A stretch of 64,000 nt of DNA from Agelas oroides (taxonomy: Eukaryota; Porifera; Demospongiae; Agelasida; Agelasidae), in assembly GCA_949130485.1 (NCBI GenBank), contig OX422185.1, positions 11,444,118 to 11,508,117 of the forward strand. The letters run 5' to 3'. The translations under genes and the position numbers were made by a program. Of the stretch, positions 11,945 to 22,675 are shown piece by piece. Under the pieces are notes generated by a model. The model had not been told where the DNA came from. It saw only the letters and a program-made list of their open reading frames with translations, and searched no databases. Within the stretch, counting starts at the first letter, position 1. Each line of letters begins with the position of its first letter.

Positions 11945-11979
<35 letters not shown>

Positions 11980-12100
11980 GCCTGTCTGTCTGCCTGTCTG
12001 CCTGTCTGTCTGCCTATCTGTCTGCCTGTCTGTCTGTCTGTCAGTCTGTCTGTCAGTCTGTCTGCCTGTCTGTCTGCCTATCTGTCTGTCTGTCTGTCTC
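11937..12100. repeat. (CTGT)n microsatellite, interrupted
   Basis: About 40 CTGT/CTGC units immediately 3' of the exon 8 donor on the host strand. Leucine/serine/cysteine-rich ORFs here are artefacts. Confidence 0.95.
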
Positions 12101-12106
12101 ACTTAC

Positions 12107-12239
12107 CCTCAACACAATCAAGTATCCATTTGTCCACCTTAGAGGAGTTGTCAGGACCCCACAGTCCTCTCTCCCTTGTCAGCTCGTGCTCAATTCTACC
12201 CCACTCAGACGCTGTGAAGCGAAACTTGTACTCCAGATT
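12107..12239 (-). CDS. Host gene exon 8
   Basis: 133 nt, phase 0 in and 1 out. It follows CACTCCCAG and ends GTTGAGG before GTAAGTG. It encodes NLEYKFRFTASEWGRIEHEL and TRERGLWGPDNSSKVDKWIL, one of the best matches to WDFY3 (TEEWCQIECELLRERGLWGP). Confidence 0.94.
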
Positions 12240-12249
12240 CTGGGAGTGA

Positions 12250-12377
12250 GTGTGTGCGTGTGTGGGAGGGAGGGGGAAGAGTAGAACAGAAAGGAGAAAA
12301 AGGAAGAGGAGTAAGGGAGTGAAGGTTGAGGAACAGAAGGAGGGAAGAGAAAGAGAAAGATAAGGAGGACAAAGATG

Positions 12378-12413
<36 letters not shown>

Positions 12414-12500
12414 AGGGGGATGGAAGCGGAGGAGAGGAAGGGAATGAATAGGAAGAGGAAACAAGATAGAGAGGGAAGGAAGATGCTCAAAAGCAACTAC
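12250..12500. repeat. Purine-rich and (TG)n low-complexity tract
   Basis: It includes (TG)17 near 12377-12411. On the host strand it is pyrimidine/CA-rich and leads into the exon 8 acceptor. Confidence 0.9.
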
Positions 12501-12738
12501 TGAAAAATGTTAGTCTATCATACATCAAGTATATGCAACCTGGGAATGAGGCTGCCACAGCATGAATCTGGGACCTGAACTACCTAAGCACATACACTAT
12601 CACACTCCTCGCTATTATGAATTAGTCTCGTCCCCAAACCCTCCCGAAAATACAAATAGGTGACATTACAGGCTCTTTGAGTAACATGGTACCAGATCTA
12701 TTCTGCAGTCTCATTGTAGTTCTACAATACCTGCGTAC

Positions 12739-12819
12739 CCTCTGGTATTTCCTGAGTAATATTTCTTCATATTTCTGAGCAGCCAGCACTAGTAGGGGGC
12801 ATAAAACTTCAGTGTACTC
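12739..12819 (-). CDS. Host gene exon 7 (27 codons)
   Basis: 81 nt, phase 0 to 0. Acceptor CTCCACAG, donor CAGAGG before GTACGC. It encodes EYTEVLCPLLVLAAQKYEEI and LLRKYQR, the counterpart of WDFY3 ISQWMFTHIAVVRDLVDTQY. A long pyrimidine-rich satellite (12850-13290 as read on the coding strand) lies just upstream of its acceptor. Confidence 0.85.
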
Positions 12820-12849
12820 CTGTGGAGAGTAAACAATAAGAGAGAAAGG

Positions 12850-13290
12850 TGGAGTGAAAGAGGGTGGGGATGGAGGGGCAGGAGAAGGAAAGGAGATGGA
12901 AAAGAAGAGGGAGAATGAGGAAGAGAGGATGTTAGAGAGAGGAGGGGAGGAGGGAAGGGGGGAGGAGGGGAGGAGGAGAGGAGGGGAGGAGGAGAGGAGG
13001 GGAGGAGGGGAGGAGGGGAGGAGGGGAGGAGGGGAGGAGGGGAGGAGGGGAGGAGGGGAGGAGGGGAGGAGGGGAGGAGGGGAGGAGGGGGAGGGGAGGG
13101 GGAGGGGAGGGAGGAGGGGAGGAGGGGAGGAGGAAAGGAGGAAAGGAGGGGAGGAGGGGATGAGGGGGAGGGGAGGGGAAGGGGAGGGAGGAGGGGAGGA
13201 GGGGAGGAGGAAAGGAGGAAAGGAGGGGAGAAGGGAGAGGGGAAGGAGGGGAGCAGGAAAGAAGGAGAGAGGGAGGAGAAGGAAAGTAAC
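12850..13290. repeat. Polypurine satellite (GGAGGGGAGGA-type)
   Basis: About 440 bp of almost pure purine on the plus strand, unit about 10 bp. It ends 30 bp from the exon 7 acceptor. Such mirror-type tracts can form triplexes. Long proline-rich frames on the minus strand are not genes. Confidence 0.95.
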
Positions 13291-13379
13291 ATTTTCCACT
13301 ACGTGTACAGCTACACACATCTACAAATACATGTCCCCCCCTCTCTCCTCCTCCCCTCCCTCCCGCTCTCCTCCCTCAC

Positions 13380-14382
13380 CGACACAGTTGCCTCTCCAGC
13401 CTCTCTCATCTCCCTTGACCTAGCAACCTTCTTCCGACTAGTCCTGAATATTGCAGACTTCTTGAACTGCACTCCACTCTGTGATCCACCATGCAACAAC
13501 GCCTCTTGCTGAGCCATTTCCCCACTCTCGTAAACATTCCAGGCCTTTTCTAACTGTTCAGTCATCAGCTCCGTACAGTGCTGGAGTTTAGTGTACGAAG
13601 ACTTGGCTTTAAGGATTGGTGGTAGAGATTGTGAGGTAACAAGCATCGCAGTGGGGTCACGGAGGTTAGCTTTCGGCATTGGAAGATCCACGGATAGAAT
13701 CTGTTCAAGTGGTTCGTGCTTGTATTCCAGCATTTTGTTCCACAGTCGATTGGCACCACTTTTCATCATAGAGAGCGATACTACTGGAACGTACCCACTG
13801 GGTAGTTTCAACTCTGGGTCATCCTTCCTCTCAGAAGCGACGGCTATCTTCATCAGCCGAAACGTAAGACATTCTAAAAACTCAGTGTCCACATTTGTGT
13901 CGTCAAAAATCACATGAGCTTGGCTGGAGAAAAGGCAGAGGGTATCCATGAGGGCTTTCTGGTCCGCCTCCGAGCTGGGGATTGTTGAGACTTGATGGAG
14001 AATTATCCGATTCATGCTGCGTATCAAATCACCGAGAGGCAGGGTGTTGGGAAGCTTTCTTGCCTGCTCAACTAAGGCCACAAGGAAAGTGTACACTCCA
14101 CTGTTTGACTTCAAATACACACCCTGCCATACCTTGTCCACCAGTCTCGAACAGAAGACAGATAGTCCACTGAGAGATTTCGCCAGCAAGCTCGGATCAC
14201 TTCCTTTGAAAAGCACCAAGATGTCTTCATTTCCAGTTTGGAGGTAGTCGACAATGCTGTGCAGAATGAGAGTCTGGTATTGCTTTTGTAGCTCAGTAGA
14301 TATATTGGGAGGGCCTGCATTCAAGACACTTTCCAGAATGGGGCAGACAAGCATCCCCTCCTTTGGAGACGTGTGGGTAGAG
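13380..14382 (-). CDS. Host gene exon 6 (large, 1003 nt)
   Basis: It opens after CTCCTCCCAG with one base completing AGC, and ends ACT GTG TCG before GTGAGG. It encodes about 335 residues: QKQYQTLILHSIVDYLQTG, FCSRLVDKVWQGVYLKSNSG, then GANRLWNKMLEYKHEPLEQI and LTEQLEKAWNVYESGE. These follow WDFY3 QKEFQTYILDSVMDHLL, RVVDKLWQGMF, VNRVWTELIHSKKQVLEELF and the NHLAHEKK region. The C-terminal 30 residues are basic and probably disordered. It is the largest exon in the window. Confidence 0.92.
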
Positions 14383-16061
14383 CTGGGAGGAGAGAGAATA
14401 CACAGGACATATTAACCTGGGTGTCATACAGAAAGGGGGCGCACTGGGATTCCCCCCCAACAGTCAGAGTTTCCCCCCTCCAGAAATCTAAATCCTGTAT
14501 GAAACTCTGTTAATCCCTTCACGATGGAAACCTGCCACCTAGGATGTGTGATATGACACCACTAGGGGCAATGTGCTGTGGAGACAGGCTTCTGATGAAG
14601 TGATTAAAGTTACGCTATTGCTAAGATCATGGCAACCCAATGTGGTGTGGGGTGTGGTAATCTGAGCTCACATATGTATGTGTATGCACATATAAACGAT
14701 CAATGAAACATATCTCCCTGAATAAAAAAGGCAGGGATAGATGTCATGCAAATTCATCCACTGTGCAGAGCGTGTGGTCAATACCAGGCCTCGTCCACTG
14801 TGCTGGGGGGAAACAATTAAACTGCTATTTCATGCAAGAAAGGCAGTCGGATAGCTAGCCTTACGTACCGTACCTACTTGTTAAGTTGAGAGTCAGCCAA
14901 TAAAATGGCCAGGACTTTTGGTTCAAAGTAGCTTGGTTTACAAACTAAGACAACTGGTTTACTTAGTAGGCTGAATAAAGCAGAAGTAACTATTTATAAT
15001 AATTCTCCACTTCACCCTTGTCCAATCAGGATGGAGAATATAACACATGATGCATGTTAATCTGGGATATATGGTTTACAATAACCGCCCTTGTCCTAAA
15101 GCTCCATCCTCAGAACCAGGAGGTTATTGACTGTAAACCCCGTGCTTCAATGCGTTACATATCTATTACTGTCCATACATGTAATCTGGACAAAAGCTGA
15201 CAATGTCAACTCTACTGGGTGCAGTTCCATGATATTTTAATCTTAGAACGAACAAGTCTAAACCACACCCCAAATGCTTCAAATTTTGTGCTAGAGTTTA
15301 TTTTAGCTAGAAAACAGCCATCAGGGGGTTCAAGGAAGAGACTGGCCATAAGCTCTCGGTAACAATCTGCAGGAGTAAGTGATCGAAGGCTGGTAGCACC
15401 TCCAATCTCACTACAGTATATTTCTTCGATCAGATACCACAGCTACTATTGTTTTGTCGTCTGTTTTTTGTGTGGCTACTATTTCATTTAGAAAGCCCAC
15501 AGACATGGGACAGCTGAATACTATGCATGGGCAACATGCTTCTTTTCGCACAATTGGGCAAACATTCGACTTGCCAGCAGCTAACCACAATGTGACAACG
15601 TTTAGACGCTGTTAGTAGTATCAAAGCCTCTCAGTCCTGCTGTTAGCCGTGGAAACGCATGAACAACCCTAGCACTAGCTCAGTGACCATCGTCAACAAT
15701 TATTTGTACATGTGTGCGTGCGCCACGTATACTAGTCAAGCTACTATTCAAGGGCGGCTACTGGATAGCTCCGTCTATTCAAAGAAAACAAGTCATATAG
15801 TTTTTGACTTTGAAGACACTTACATGTATGTAAAGGCTAAGGCATGGGTCAGTCTAATGTTTTCTCATACATGCGCTATTACAGAGGCTACTGTATAGCA
15901 TCTTCTACACTCTCACTGGAGGTCATACCCAGTTTCAGCCATCCAAAGTCAATGGTTTGAATCCCACAGTGTTACCAGCCTGTTTCCTCCCACACACAGC
16001 AAAAGGAAATACGTCCTCCTGGATACAAGGCTACATACGCACTGCTCAACTGCTCACTCAC
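14383..16061. other. Host intron with one MITE; otherwise nothing recognised
   Basis: Contains the element at 15413-15786. The remainder has no coding-like ORF and no RNA gene that I can see. Confidence 0.6.
15413..15786. mobile_element. MITE, TATTTCTTCGATCAGA family, copy 2
   Basis: The left end CAGTATATTTCTTCGATCAG and the right end TCCGTCTATTCAAAGAAAA are as in the copy at 6483-6830, with the shared internal 'cctctcagtcctgctgt' and 'ctactattcaagggcggc'. Confidence 0.62.
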
Positions 16062-16216
16062 CTGAACCCGTCCACGGCAATAATCCTGAGTAGTTTGACA
16101 ATGCTGCAGACCACGACGTTCCTGGTTTGGTACAGCAGAGGGGGCTTCCCCTCAGCAGCCGCTCCCTGGGAGTTCAGAGAGGCAGTGTCCACACTCGAGG
16201 GAGGCACTACCACAAA
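16062..16216 (-). CDS. Host gene exon 5
   Basis: 155 nt, phase 0 in and 2 out. The acceptor TTCCTCCAG directly follows an 18-bp pyrimidine repeat array; the donor is GGGTTCAG before GTGAGTG. The product has a low-complexity linker and then RNVVVCSIVKLLRIIAVDGF, the counterpart of WDFY3 KKFVFDFMRVLIIDNLCL. Confidence 0.82.
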
Positions 16217-16362
16217 CTGGAGGAAGAGGAGGATGGGGAGGAAGAGGAGGGTGGGGAGGAAGAGGAGGGTGGGGAGGAAGAGGAGGGTGGGGAGGAAGAG
16301 GAGGATGGGGAGGAAGAGGAGGATGGGGAGGAAGAGGAGGATGGGGAGGAAGAGGAGGAATG
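16217..16362. repeat. 18-bp tandem repeat abutting exon 5
   Basis: About eight units of GGAAGAGGAGGRTGGGGA. On the host strand it is a pure pyrimidine array running straight into the acceptor of exon 5. Confidence 0.95.
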
Positions 16363-16446
16363 GAGACAGAATGCAAGAAAAAAGTATCATGATAGGTAAG
16401 CATTATGACACATACTTTCTTGACCCTAAGTTCTCTTTGCTGAGCT

Positions 16447-16458
16447 AGTTGTGTGTAT

Positions 16459-16496
<38 letters not shown>

Positions 16497-16640
16497 TTGT
16501 GTGTGTTCTGTATGTGCATATGTGTTTGCGTGCATGTGTGCTTGTGTGCATGTGTGCTTGTGTGCATGTGTGCTTGTGTGCATGTGTGCTTGCGTGCATG
16601 TGTGTTTGCGTGCATGTGTGCTTGTGTGTATGCACATGTG
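16447..16640. repeat. TG-rich microsatellite and 12-bp 'tgtgtgcttgtg' array
   Basis: Consists of (GT)n followed by degenerate repeats of gcatgtgtgctt. All six-frame ORFs here are low complexity. Confidence 0.95.
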
Positions 16641-16741
16641 GTGCGTGTGACACAAATACATGGGTATGCATTTGCTTGTGTGCGCAAGTGCATGTGAAGG
16701 ACAGAATCAGATGGTAACGACGACCACATAACTTCCCATAC

Positions 16742-16948
16742 CCCATCTTCTGCCTCATACTCCTGTGTGTCAGACTCTGAGTCAATCCCTCCTCCTCTTT
16801 GTGTGGGAGAAAAGAGAGTCGCTGCCAGTGCCTCAATAAACTCGGCTTTCCTTGCAAAGGTGGCAAACTGAGGGAGAGTCTTGTAAATTCGTTCAAGAAA
16901 TTTGATCAGCACAAGGGCAGGATTCTGTAATGCACGATTCGTGGTGTC
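16742..16948 (-). CDS. Host gene exon 4
   Basis: 207 nt, phase 0 to 0. The acceptor ATAACCCAG sits about 15 bp from a (CA)n run; the donor is GATGGG before GTATGG. It encodes NPALVLIKFLERIYKTLPQF and FIEALAATLFSP, matching WDFY3 TLMQFFRYLYHNVPDL and FLCALAATVFPF, followed by an acidic, less conserved stretch. Confidence 0.88.
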
Positions 16949-16962
16949 CTGGGTTATTGGGT

Positions 16963-16991
16963 ATGTGTGTGTGTGTGTGTGTGTGTGTGGT
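16963..16991. repeat. (TG)n beside host exon 4 acceptor
   Basis: Short (TG)14 run about 15 bp upstream, on the host strand, of the exon 4 splice acceptor. Confidence 0.9.
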
Positions 16992-17498
16992 GTGAGTGAG
17001 TGAGTGAGTGTGCGTGTGTGTGTACGTTTTGTCCATTTGTGTGTTTATGTATGTGGTACACATGTACGTACATACCTATGCAAGTCTATTAGCTTCCGAA
17101 AGTATTCATGAGTCACACAAATGGCTCCCTGATGACATTCATGACTCAAACTGTACTGGCACTGAGACCCACAATCACTACGTTTGCTGGAGTGTTTAAA
17201 TACCCAGGACTCAGCGAACTCTGGGTCAAACACCTCCATGCCTTGTGCTAGTTCTCTTTTGAAAGTTACAATTTTTGGAAGGCTCACGTACGTACCCCAT
17301 CTACACAAAAAAAGCATGATGATTTCATTTTGCTTGCAGAGTGAGGATGAGAGTGTGTGTAACCAAATTCCAAACAGGCAGAACCTCCACGATTTAATGA
17401 AGACTTCACATCCCACTGTTGCCTTTGTAGTCACACTAAGATGGAAGCACCCGTGGCGAGGTCTGTCTGCACGGACCATTCTCGGCCCTGATGTAATG

Positions 17499-18563
17499 AA
17501 CTCAGTTTTACGGTGCTACCCAAGCTCAGTAATCCAGTAGGTCCTCATGTTGGCTACTGATCGTTTTGAGCCAGGAGCAGTACGGACAGAGGGGGGGAGG
17601 GACCTTCTGAACTCAGTTTTACGGTGCTACCCGAGCTCAGTAATCCAGTAGGTCCTCATGTTGGCTACTGATCGTTTTGAGCCAGGAGCAGTATGGACAG
17701 AGGGGGGGAGGGACCTTCTGAACTCAGTTTTACAGTGCTACCCAAGCTCAGTAATCCAATAGGTCCTCATGTTGGCTACTGATCGTTTTGAGCCAGGAGC
17801 AGTACGGACAGAGGGGGGGAGGGACCTTCTGAACTCAGTTTTACAGTGCTACCCAAGCTCAGTAATCCAGTAGGTCCTCATGTTGGCTACTGATCGTTTT
17901 GAGCCAGGAGCAGTACGGACAGAGGGGGGGAGGGACCTTCTGAACTCAGTTTTACGGTGCTACCCAAGCTCAGTAATCCAGTAGGTCCTCATGTTGGCTA
18001 CTGATCGTTTTGAGCCAGGAGCAGTACGGAGAGAGGGGGGGGAGGGACCTTCTGAACTCAGTTTTACGGTGCTACCCAAGCTCAGTAATCCAGTAGGTCC
18101 TCATGTTGGCTACTGATCGTTTTGAGCCAGGAGCAGTACGGACAGAGGGGGGGAGGGACCTTCTGAACTCAGTTTTACAGTGCTACCCAAGCTCAGTAAT
18201 CCAGTAGGTCCTCATGTTGGCTACTGATCGTTTTGAGCCAGGAGCAGTATGGACAGAGGGGGGGAGGGACCTTCTGAACTCAGTTTTACGGTGCTACCCA
18301 AGCTCAGTAATCCAATAGGTCCTCATGTTGGCTACTGATCGTTTTGAGCCAGGAGCAGTATGGACAGAGGGGGGGAGGGACCTTCTGAACTCAGTTTTAC
18401 GGTGCTACCCAAGCTCAGTAATCCAATAGGTCCTCATGTTGGCTACTGATCGTTTTGAGCCAGGAGCAGTACGGAAAGAGGGGGGTTCCTGATGTAATGA
18501 ACTCAGTTTTACGGTGCTACCCAAGCTCAGTAATCCAGTAGGTCCTCATGTTGGCTACTGATC
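17499..18563. repeat. 111-bp tandem repeat, about 10 copies
   Basis: The phrase aactcagttttac starts at 17499, 17610, 17721, 17832, 17943, 18055, 18166, 18277, 18388 and 18500. Copies differ by a few bases (cggtgc/cagtgc, agta/aata). Both the first and last copies are preceded by 'cctgatgtaatg', and the last is partial. It is intronic, with no spacers. Confidence 0.96.
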
Positions 18564-18889
18564 AAGCTCTTGAGCTTGTTCTCAGGTAATGTGCGACCCT
18601 GACAAGCCTCCAGGTCAGCTGTTTTGCGGCTACTTCTACTTGATCATGCTTTCACCTGTACGCTACGTAGCTATGTGACTAGATGTCCCAAGTTTATCAA
18701 TGTACGCTCATAACGTGACTAACATCTACAAGCCTGCTAACTACGTAGCCGGTTTGATATAGTACACGTGGGAAATTCTGCTTTACAATGACAAAAATAG
18801 AAAGTTATGTGCTCTTCCTCCTCCTTCCACATTAAAAATGATATCATACACAAACTAGACAATATTTTTTGTTGGGAGGGCCGGAGCAA

Positions 18890-19227
18890 TACTGTAGATT
18901 GGGAAAATTCCGCTGTTAAAATATTTTCGCGGTCGAGACCAACCACGAAAATTTAACATGCGAAAAAAACTTATGCAGCAATGATCAATGAATAAGCGTG
19001 CGCGGAAGTCCACACCCCCGAGGTAAGTGTCCGATCAACGACTACAGCTAGCAATACCAGGCTCTCTCGTAGTAGACTAAATGCTAGGAACGCTCCAGGC
19101 GCTCGTCCCTATTGTAACCGTCAACCGTTAAAAAATTTCGCAGATCAAACGAAACCGCGAAAATTTAACACCACGAAAATTTTTCACGCAAATTATTTTC
19201 AACGTGAACATTTCCCAATCTACGGTA
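18890..19227. mobile_element. MITE with TACTGTAGATTGGGAAA ends
   Basis: The ends are TACTGTAGATTGGGAAA and TTTCCCAATCTACGGTA, the same as the larger element at 8383-9003. It carries inverted subterminal 'cgcgaaaatttaac' motifs and no ORF. Confidence 0.75.
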
Positions 19228-19239
19228 AGTACAGGAAAC

Positions 19240-19530
19240 AGTGCAGGCCTTCATTTAGAAATTGATCCAAGGGGGGGCGAAATGAGCATTTATGAAAAAG
19301 AGGGGGGGCGAAGCCCTGTGTACATGTGCATAAGCACATGTACACTAGGGGGGTCTGGGGGCATGCTCTCCCAGAAAATTTTAGATTTTAGACTGTCTGA
19401 GACTGCTTCTGGTGCATTCTCAGGGACTTTGTAGTGAATAGAGAATTTTTAATTTGGAAGCAAGGGGGGGCAAGATTTGATCAAGGGGGGGCGAGTGCCA
19501 CACCCCCCCCCCCCCTAAATGAACCACTGC
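19240..19530. repeat. G/C-homopolymer-bearing repeat
   Basis: Bounded by 'catttagaaattgatccaag' and '(c)14 taaatgaacc' and rich in GGGGGGGCG. It is related to 2965-3115. Nothing coding. Confidence 0.5.
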
Positions 19531-19600
19531 AGTGTTGAGAGTGTACCTCATGAGATGGTGGGGTCTGAGCCCAACATTACTGTATATTAATTACATGTAC

Positions 19601-20111
19601 CTGATGTACCAGTGCTCTTGCCATTGCCAGCAACACATACGCAGCATCAGGGCAAATCTTAGCCTGCTCCATCCGTGACAAAGTCCCAACTTGGAAGATC
19701 AAGTCCAGTGCTTCCAGATCAAAGTTGGCAGAGAAGGGAATGTCGGTGCACGTTCTTCCAAGTAAAATGGCAACCATTAATAGGAAAACTTGCGCAGATT
19801 GTGAGTGATTAGGAAGCAACACCGACAACACTGCTGCCCCAGGTAGAGGTTTGTGCATGCTAGGTTTGAAGGGGTTGAAATTTGCTGTTGATGTTTCGAG
19901 TAGGTGACTCATTTCAGGAGAAATGGTTTCAAAGCCATGAACCCAACCCCCAAATATGTCCCCCTCGTGAAATTTCTGAAGCAGGGTTGAGTCGGAGAGA
20001 AGTTGCACGAGGATTCTGAGTGCTCGGTTGACCGTCTCCTTGTGTATGTTGTTATGGAGAAACAGCATCAGCCAATCAAATCCCAGTGCTCGGTGTATCT
20101 GGTGAGCAAAC
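19601..20111 (-). CDS. Host gene exon 3 (helical-repeat region)
   Basis: 511 nt = 1 base + 170 codons. The acceptor is CCATGACTCAG and the donor CATCAG before GTACATG. It begins Q-FAHQIHRALGFDWLMLFLHNN, the counterpart of WDFY3 LQACEELVKTLGFDWIMMF with no gap. Later segments AVLSVLLPNHSQSAQVFLLM and AAYVLLAMARALVHQ match WDFY3 SFLPKHTNVPALYFLLMAL and AAFLLLGMLRSML. The nearer ATG at 20068 is an internal methionine, not a start. Confidence 0.9.
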
Positions 20112-20124
20112 CTGAGTCATGGAG

Positions 20125-20308
20125 TGGGTGAGAGAGGAAGAGAGGGATGGAGAGAGGAAGAGAGGGAGTGAGAGAGGGAGGGAGAGAGGAAGAGAGGGAG
20201 GGAGAGAGGAAGAGAGGGAGTGAGAGAGGAAGAGAGGGAGGGAGAGAGGAAGAGAGGGAGTGAAAGAGGAAGAGAGGGAGGGAGAGAGGAAGAGAGGGAG
20301 AGAGTGAA
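20125..20308. repeat. Purine-rich (GAGAGGAAGAGAGGGAG) tandem repeat
   Basis: About 9-10 units. On the host strand it is pyrimidine-only and lies about 15 bp upstream of the exon 3 acceptor, at the 3' end of the 37-kb intron. Confidence 0.95.
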
Positions 20309-20395
20309 AATAAGAAAAAAAGAATAGAGAGTGTTGTGTAAAGTGGGGGGATTAATACCAACTGACACATCATTCCACACACACTCACAGAGTCC

Positions 20396-21393
20396 TAGCC
20401 TCATTTCCAGGCCTTCACACCATCCAGTTTTTGATCACTTTCAGATTTCAAAAACGAAGGGGGAAGGCCTGGTCCATTATATCACGTGAATATATCAGTA
20501 TCTACCTAGGTAGACGAGGGGGGGAGGGGGAAGTGTCATGCATGCAGATAATAGTTGAACATGTAGCCATTTGTCCTCTGTGGGCAGCTACGTATCTACA
20601 TACTATTAGGACAAGGAATTGTCATGAATGTAGAAGCTGGGTGAAAATTTTACTTAATGTCCATATGCAATGTACACACAAAAAACGCTAAAAAAGAGTG
20701 TTAAATATGTACAGAACAAATATAATATACAACAAACATATAATTCAGAGAAACTTGCCATTCAACTCACTCACCCGGGTTCACCCCCCCCCCAAAATGC
20801 AAATGCACAGTAGCCTCATTCCCAGGCCACTCGCAGATTTTATCTCACATGTGGAGCAATCTGGGAGTGGCCTGGGGACGAGGCTACATGCACAGCATAC
20901 CGAACTATGCTAAGCATTGCTTAGCATTTGCCAAACAAGGAGTGGCAGGAAACAGGTAATATCATGGCCTCAGACTCCTGTAGAAAAGGTATATACGTAT
21001 GCGGCTGAAGGGCTTTAATCTCTGAAGATAAGCCTGCCCTCCCACGCCTTTTTATTGGTAAAGGTGTTTTAGCTGTGTCATACACCCACAGTATTTATTA
21101 TGCAAACAGAAAAGCAGTAGTAACATGCATTTCGCGCACGCATTCTTCCTTTTGAACATGGAGCAGCACGTCTTTCGCTTCGCGAATGTTTGAAACTCCA
21201 GCACTTGGAGAAGAAACTACAAGAAAAGGCCTCAAGCTCGTTCTTTCGATGGAGGACTCCCCCCACCCCTCCCTCTGTCTACCTAGGTAGACACTGAGGT
21301 CATTCACGTGATAAAATGGACCAGGCCTTCCCCCTCTGTTTTTGCATACTGCAAGCGATCAAAAACTGGACGGCAGGAAGGCCTGGGAATGAG
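20396..21393. mobile_element. 1-kb TIR element, GCCTC(G/A)TTCCCAGGCCTTC family
   Basis: The left arm (20396-20530) and right arm (21258-21393) are inverted copies with the shared palindrome CTACCTAGGTAG and 'aaggcctggtccatt'. A small foldback MITE (20811-20885) is nested inside. A short relative is at 32369-32790. Confidence 0.78.
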
Positions 21394-21744
21394 TAGTACA
21401 GTGAAAAAGGTGGACTTTGTGTGAAACATTTGGCAAGAAACAAATCGAATTTCTTGGCTCAGGACTTTGAGGAGCTACTAAAGTTCATTGCTCATGGGTG
21501 TATTGAGTCGGAGATTAAACTACACAACTATCTCTGAAATTTCTTCACTGAAAATATGTGGCATAATTTGGTGTTGTTTTTAGTTAAAATGTTGTTATTG
21601 TAGTGAAAGTTTGTGCTTAATTTAGTTTTAGTTTCCAGCTAGTTGTCACTAAAACAACAATCAATGCAAACTAAAAAATCAAAAACACACAATATATATT
21701 TGATACATTCACTCAGCAATGTATGGGCCCTGTCCTTAGCAGAA

Positions 21745-22340
21745 GTTCTGCAGTACAGTGCTTCAAAAGTGATATTACAATCAAAACTAGATCTCTGTAG
21801 AGCACATGCCCTGCGCGCCACATAGCTATGTTCTGCAGTACAGTGCTTCAAATGTGATACTACAATCAAAACTAGATCTCTGTAGAGCACATACCCTGCG
21901 CGCCACATAGCTATGTTCTGCAGTACAGTGCTTCAAATGTGATATTACAATCAAAACTAGATCTCTGTAGAGCACATACCCTGCGCGCCACATAGCTATG
22001 TTCTGCAGTACAGTGCTTCAAATGTGATATTACAATCAAAACTAGATCTCTGTAGAGCACATACCCTGCGCGCCACGTAGCTATGTTCTGCAGTACAGTG
22101 CTTCAAATGTGATATTACAATCAAAACTAGATCTCTGTAGAGCACATACCCTGCGCGCCACATAGCTATGTTCTGCAGTACAGTGCTTCAAATGTGATAT
22201 TACAATCAAAACTAGATCTCTGTAGAGCACATACCCCGCGCGCCACATAGCTATGTTCTGCAGTACAGTGCTTCAAATGTGATATTACAATCAAAACTAG
22301 ATCTCTGTAGAGCACATATCCCACGCGCCACATAGCTATG
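21745..22340. repeat. 85-bp tandem repeat, 7 copies
   Basis: The phrase ttctgcagtacagtgcttca recurs every 85 bp from 21745 to 22256. Copies are nearly identical, so the array is young. The remaining stretch 22341-24300 shows a short (CAGA)n at 22637-22677 and a partial GCCTCGTTCCCAGG element at 23038-23105, and no gene. Confidence 0.95.
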
Positions 22341-22635
22341 CATGTGCTTCCATGAGGATAGGAACAAACCGTCGTCTCACAAATGCACACTGTATAGTGA
22401 ACCCTAGGAACAGTGAAACCGTCATCTCACGTTGTACATATAACATGGTATCTTGGTATGCTTGATAGGTGTGCCCATGATGCCAGAACTCACAATGCAG
22501 GGTTTTAAGCGCTTGTAGAGTGTATCTAGCAAAAAGAAGCACAGACAAGGCAGTTTTTCAACGTTTCCCACAGTTTGAAGGTATTTAGCAGTAATAGAAC
22601 AGCATGGATCTGGAGAACTGGCGCTTTTTTATGCT

Positions 22636-22675
<40 letters not shown>

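Noticed and set aside
12622-13423. Long proline/serine- and glycine/glutamate-rich ORFs
   Set aside because: They are translations of the polypurine satellite; all frames stay open because the repeat lacks stop codons.
16426-16912. Cysteine/valine and histidine/threonine-rich ORFs
   Set aside because: Products of the TG-type microsatellite.
17045-17479. 144-aa minus-strand ORF between host exons 3 and 4
   Set aside because: The alignment with WDFY3 leaves only a few residues between those exons and their phases (0/0) already fit; the ORF overlaps an equally open plus-strand ORF and repeat sequence.
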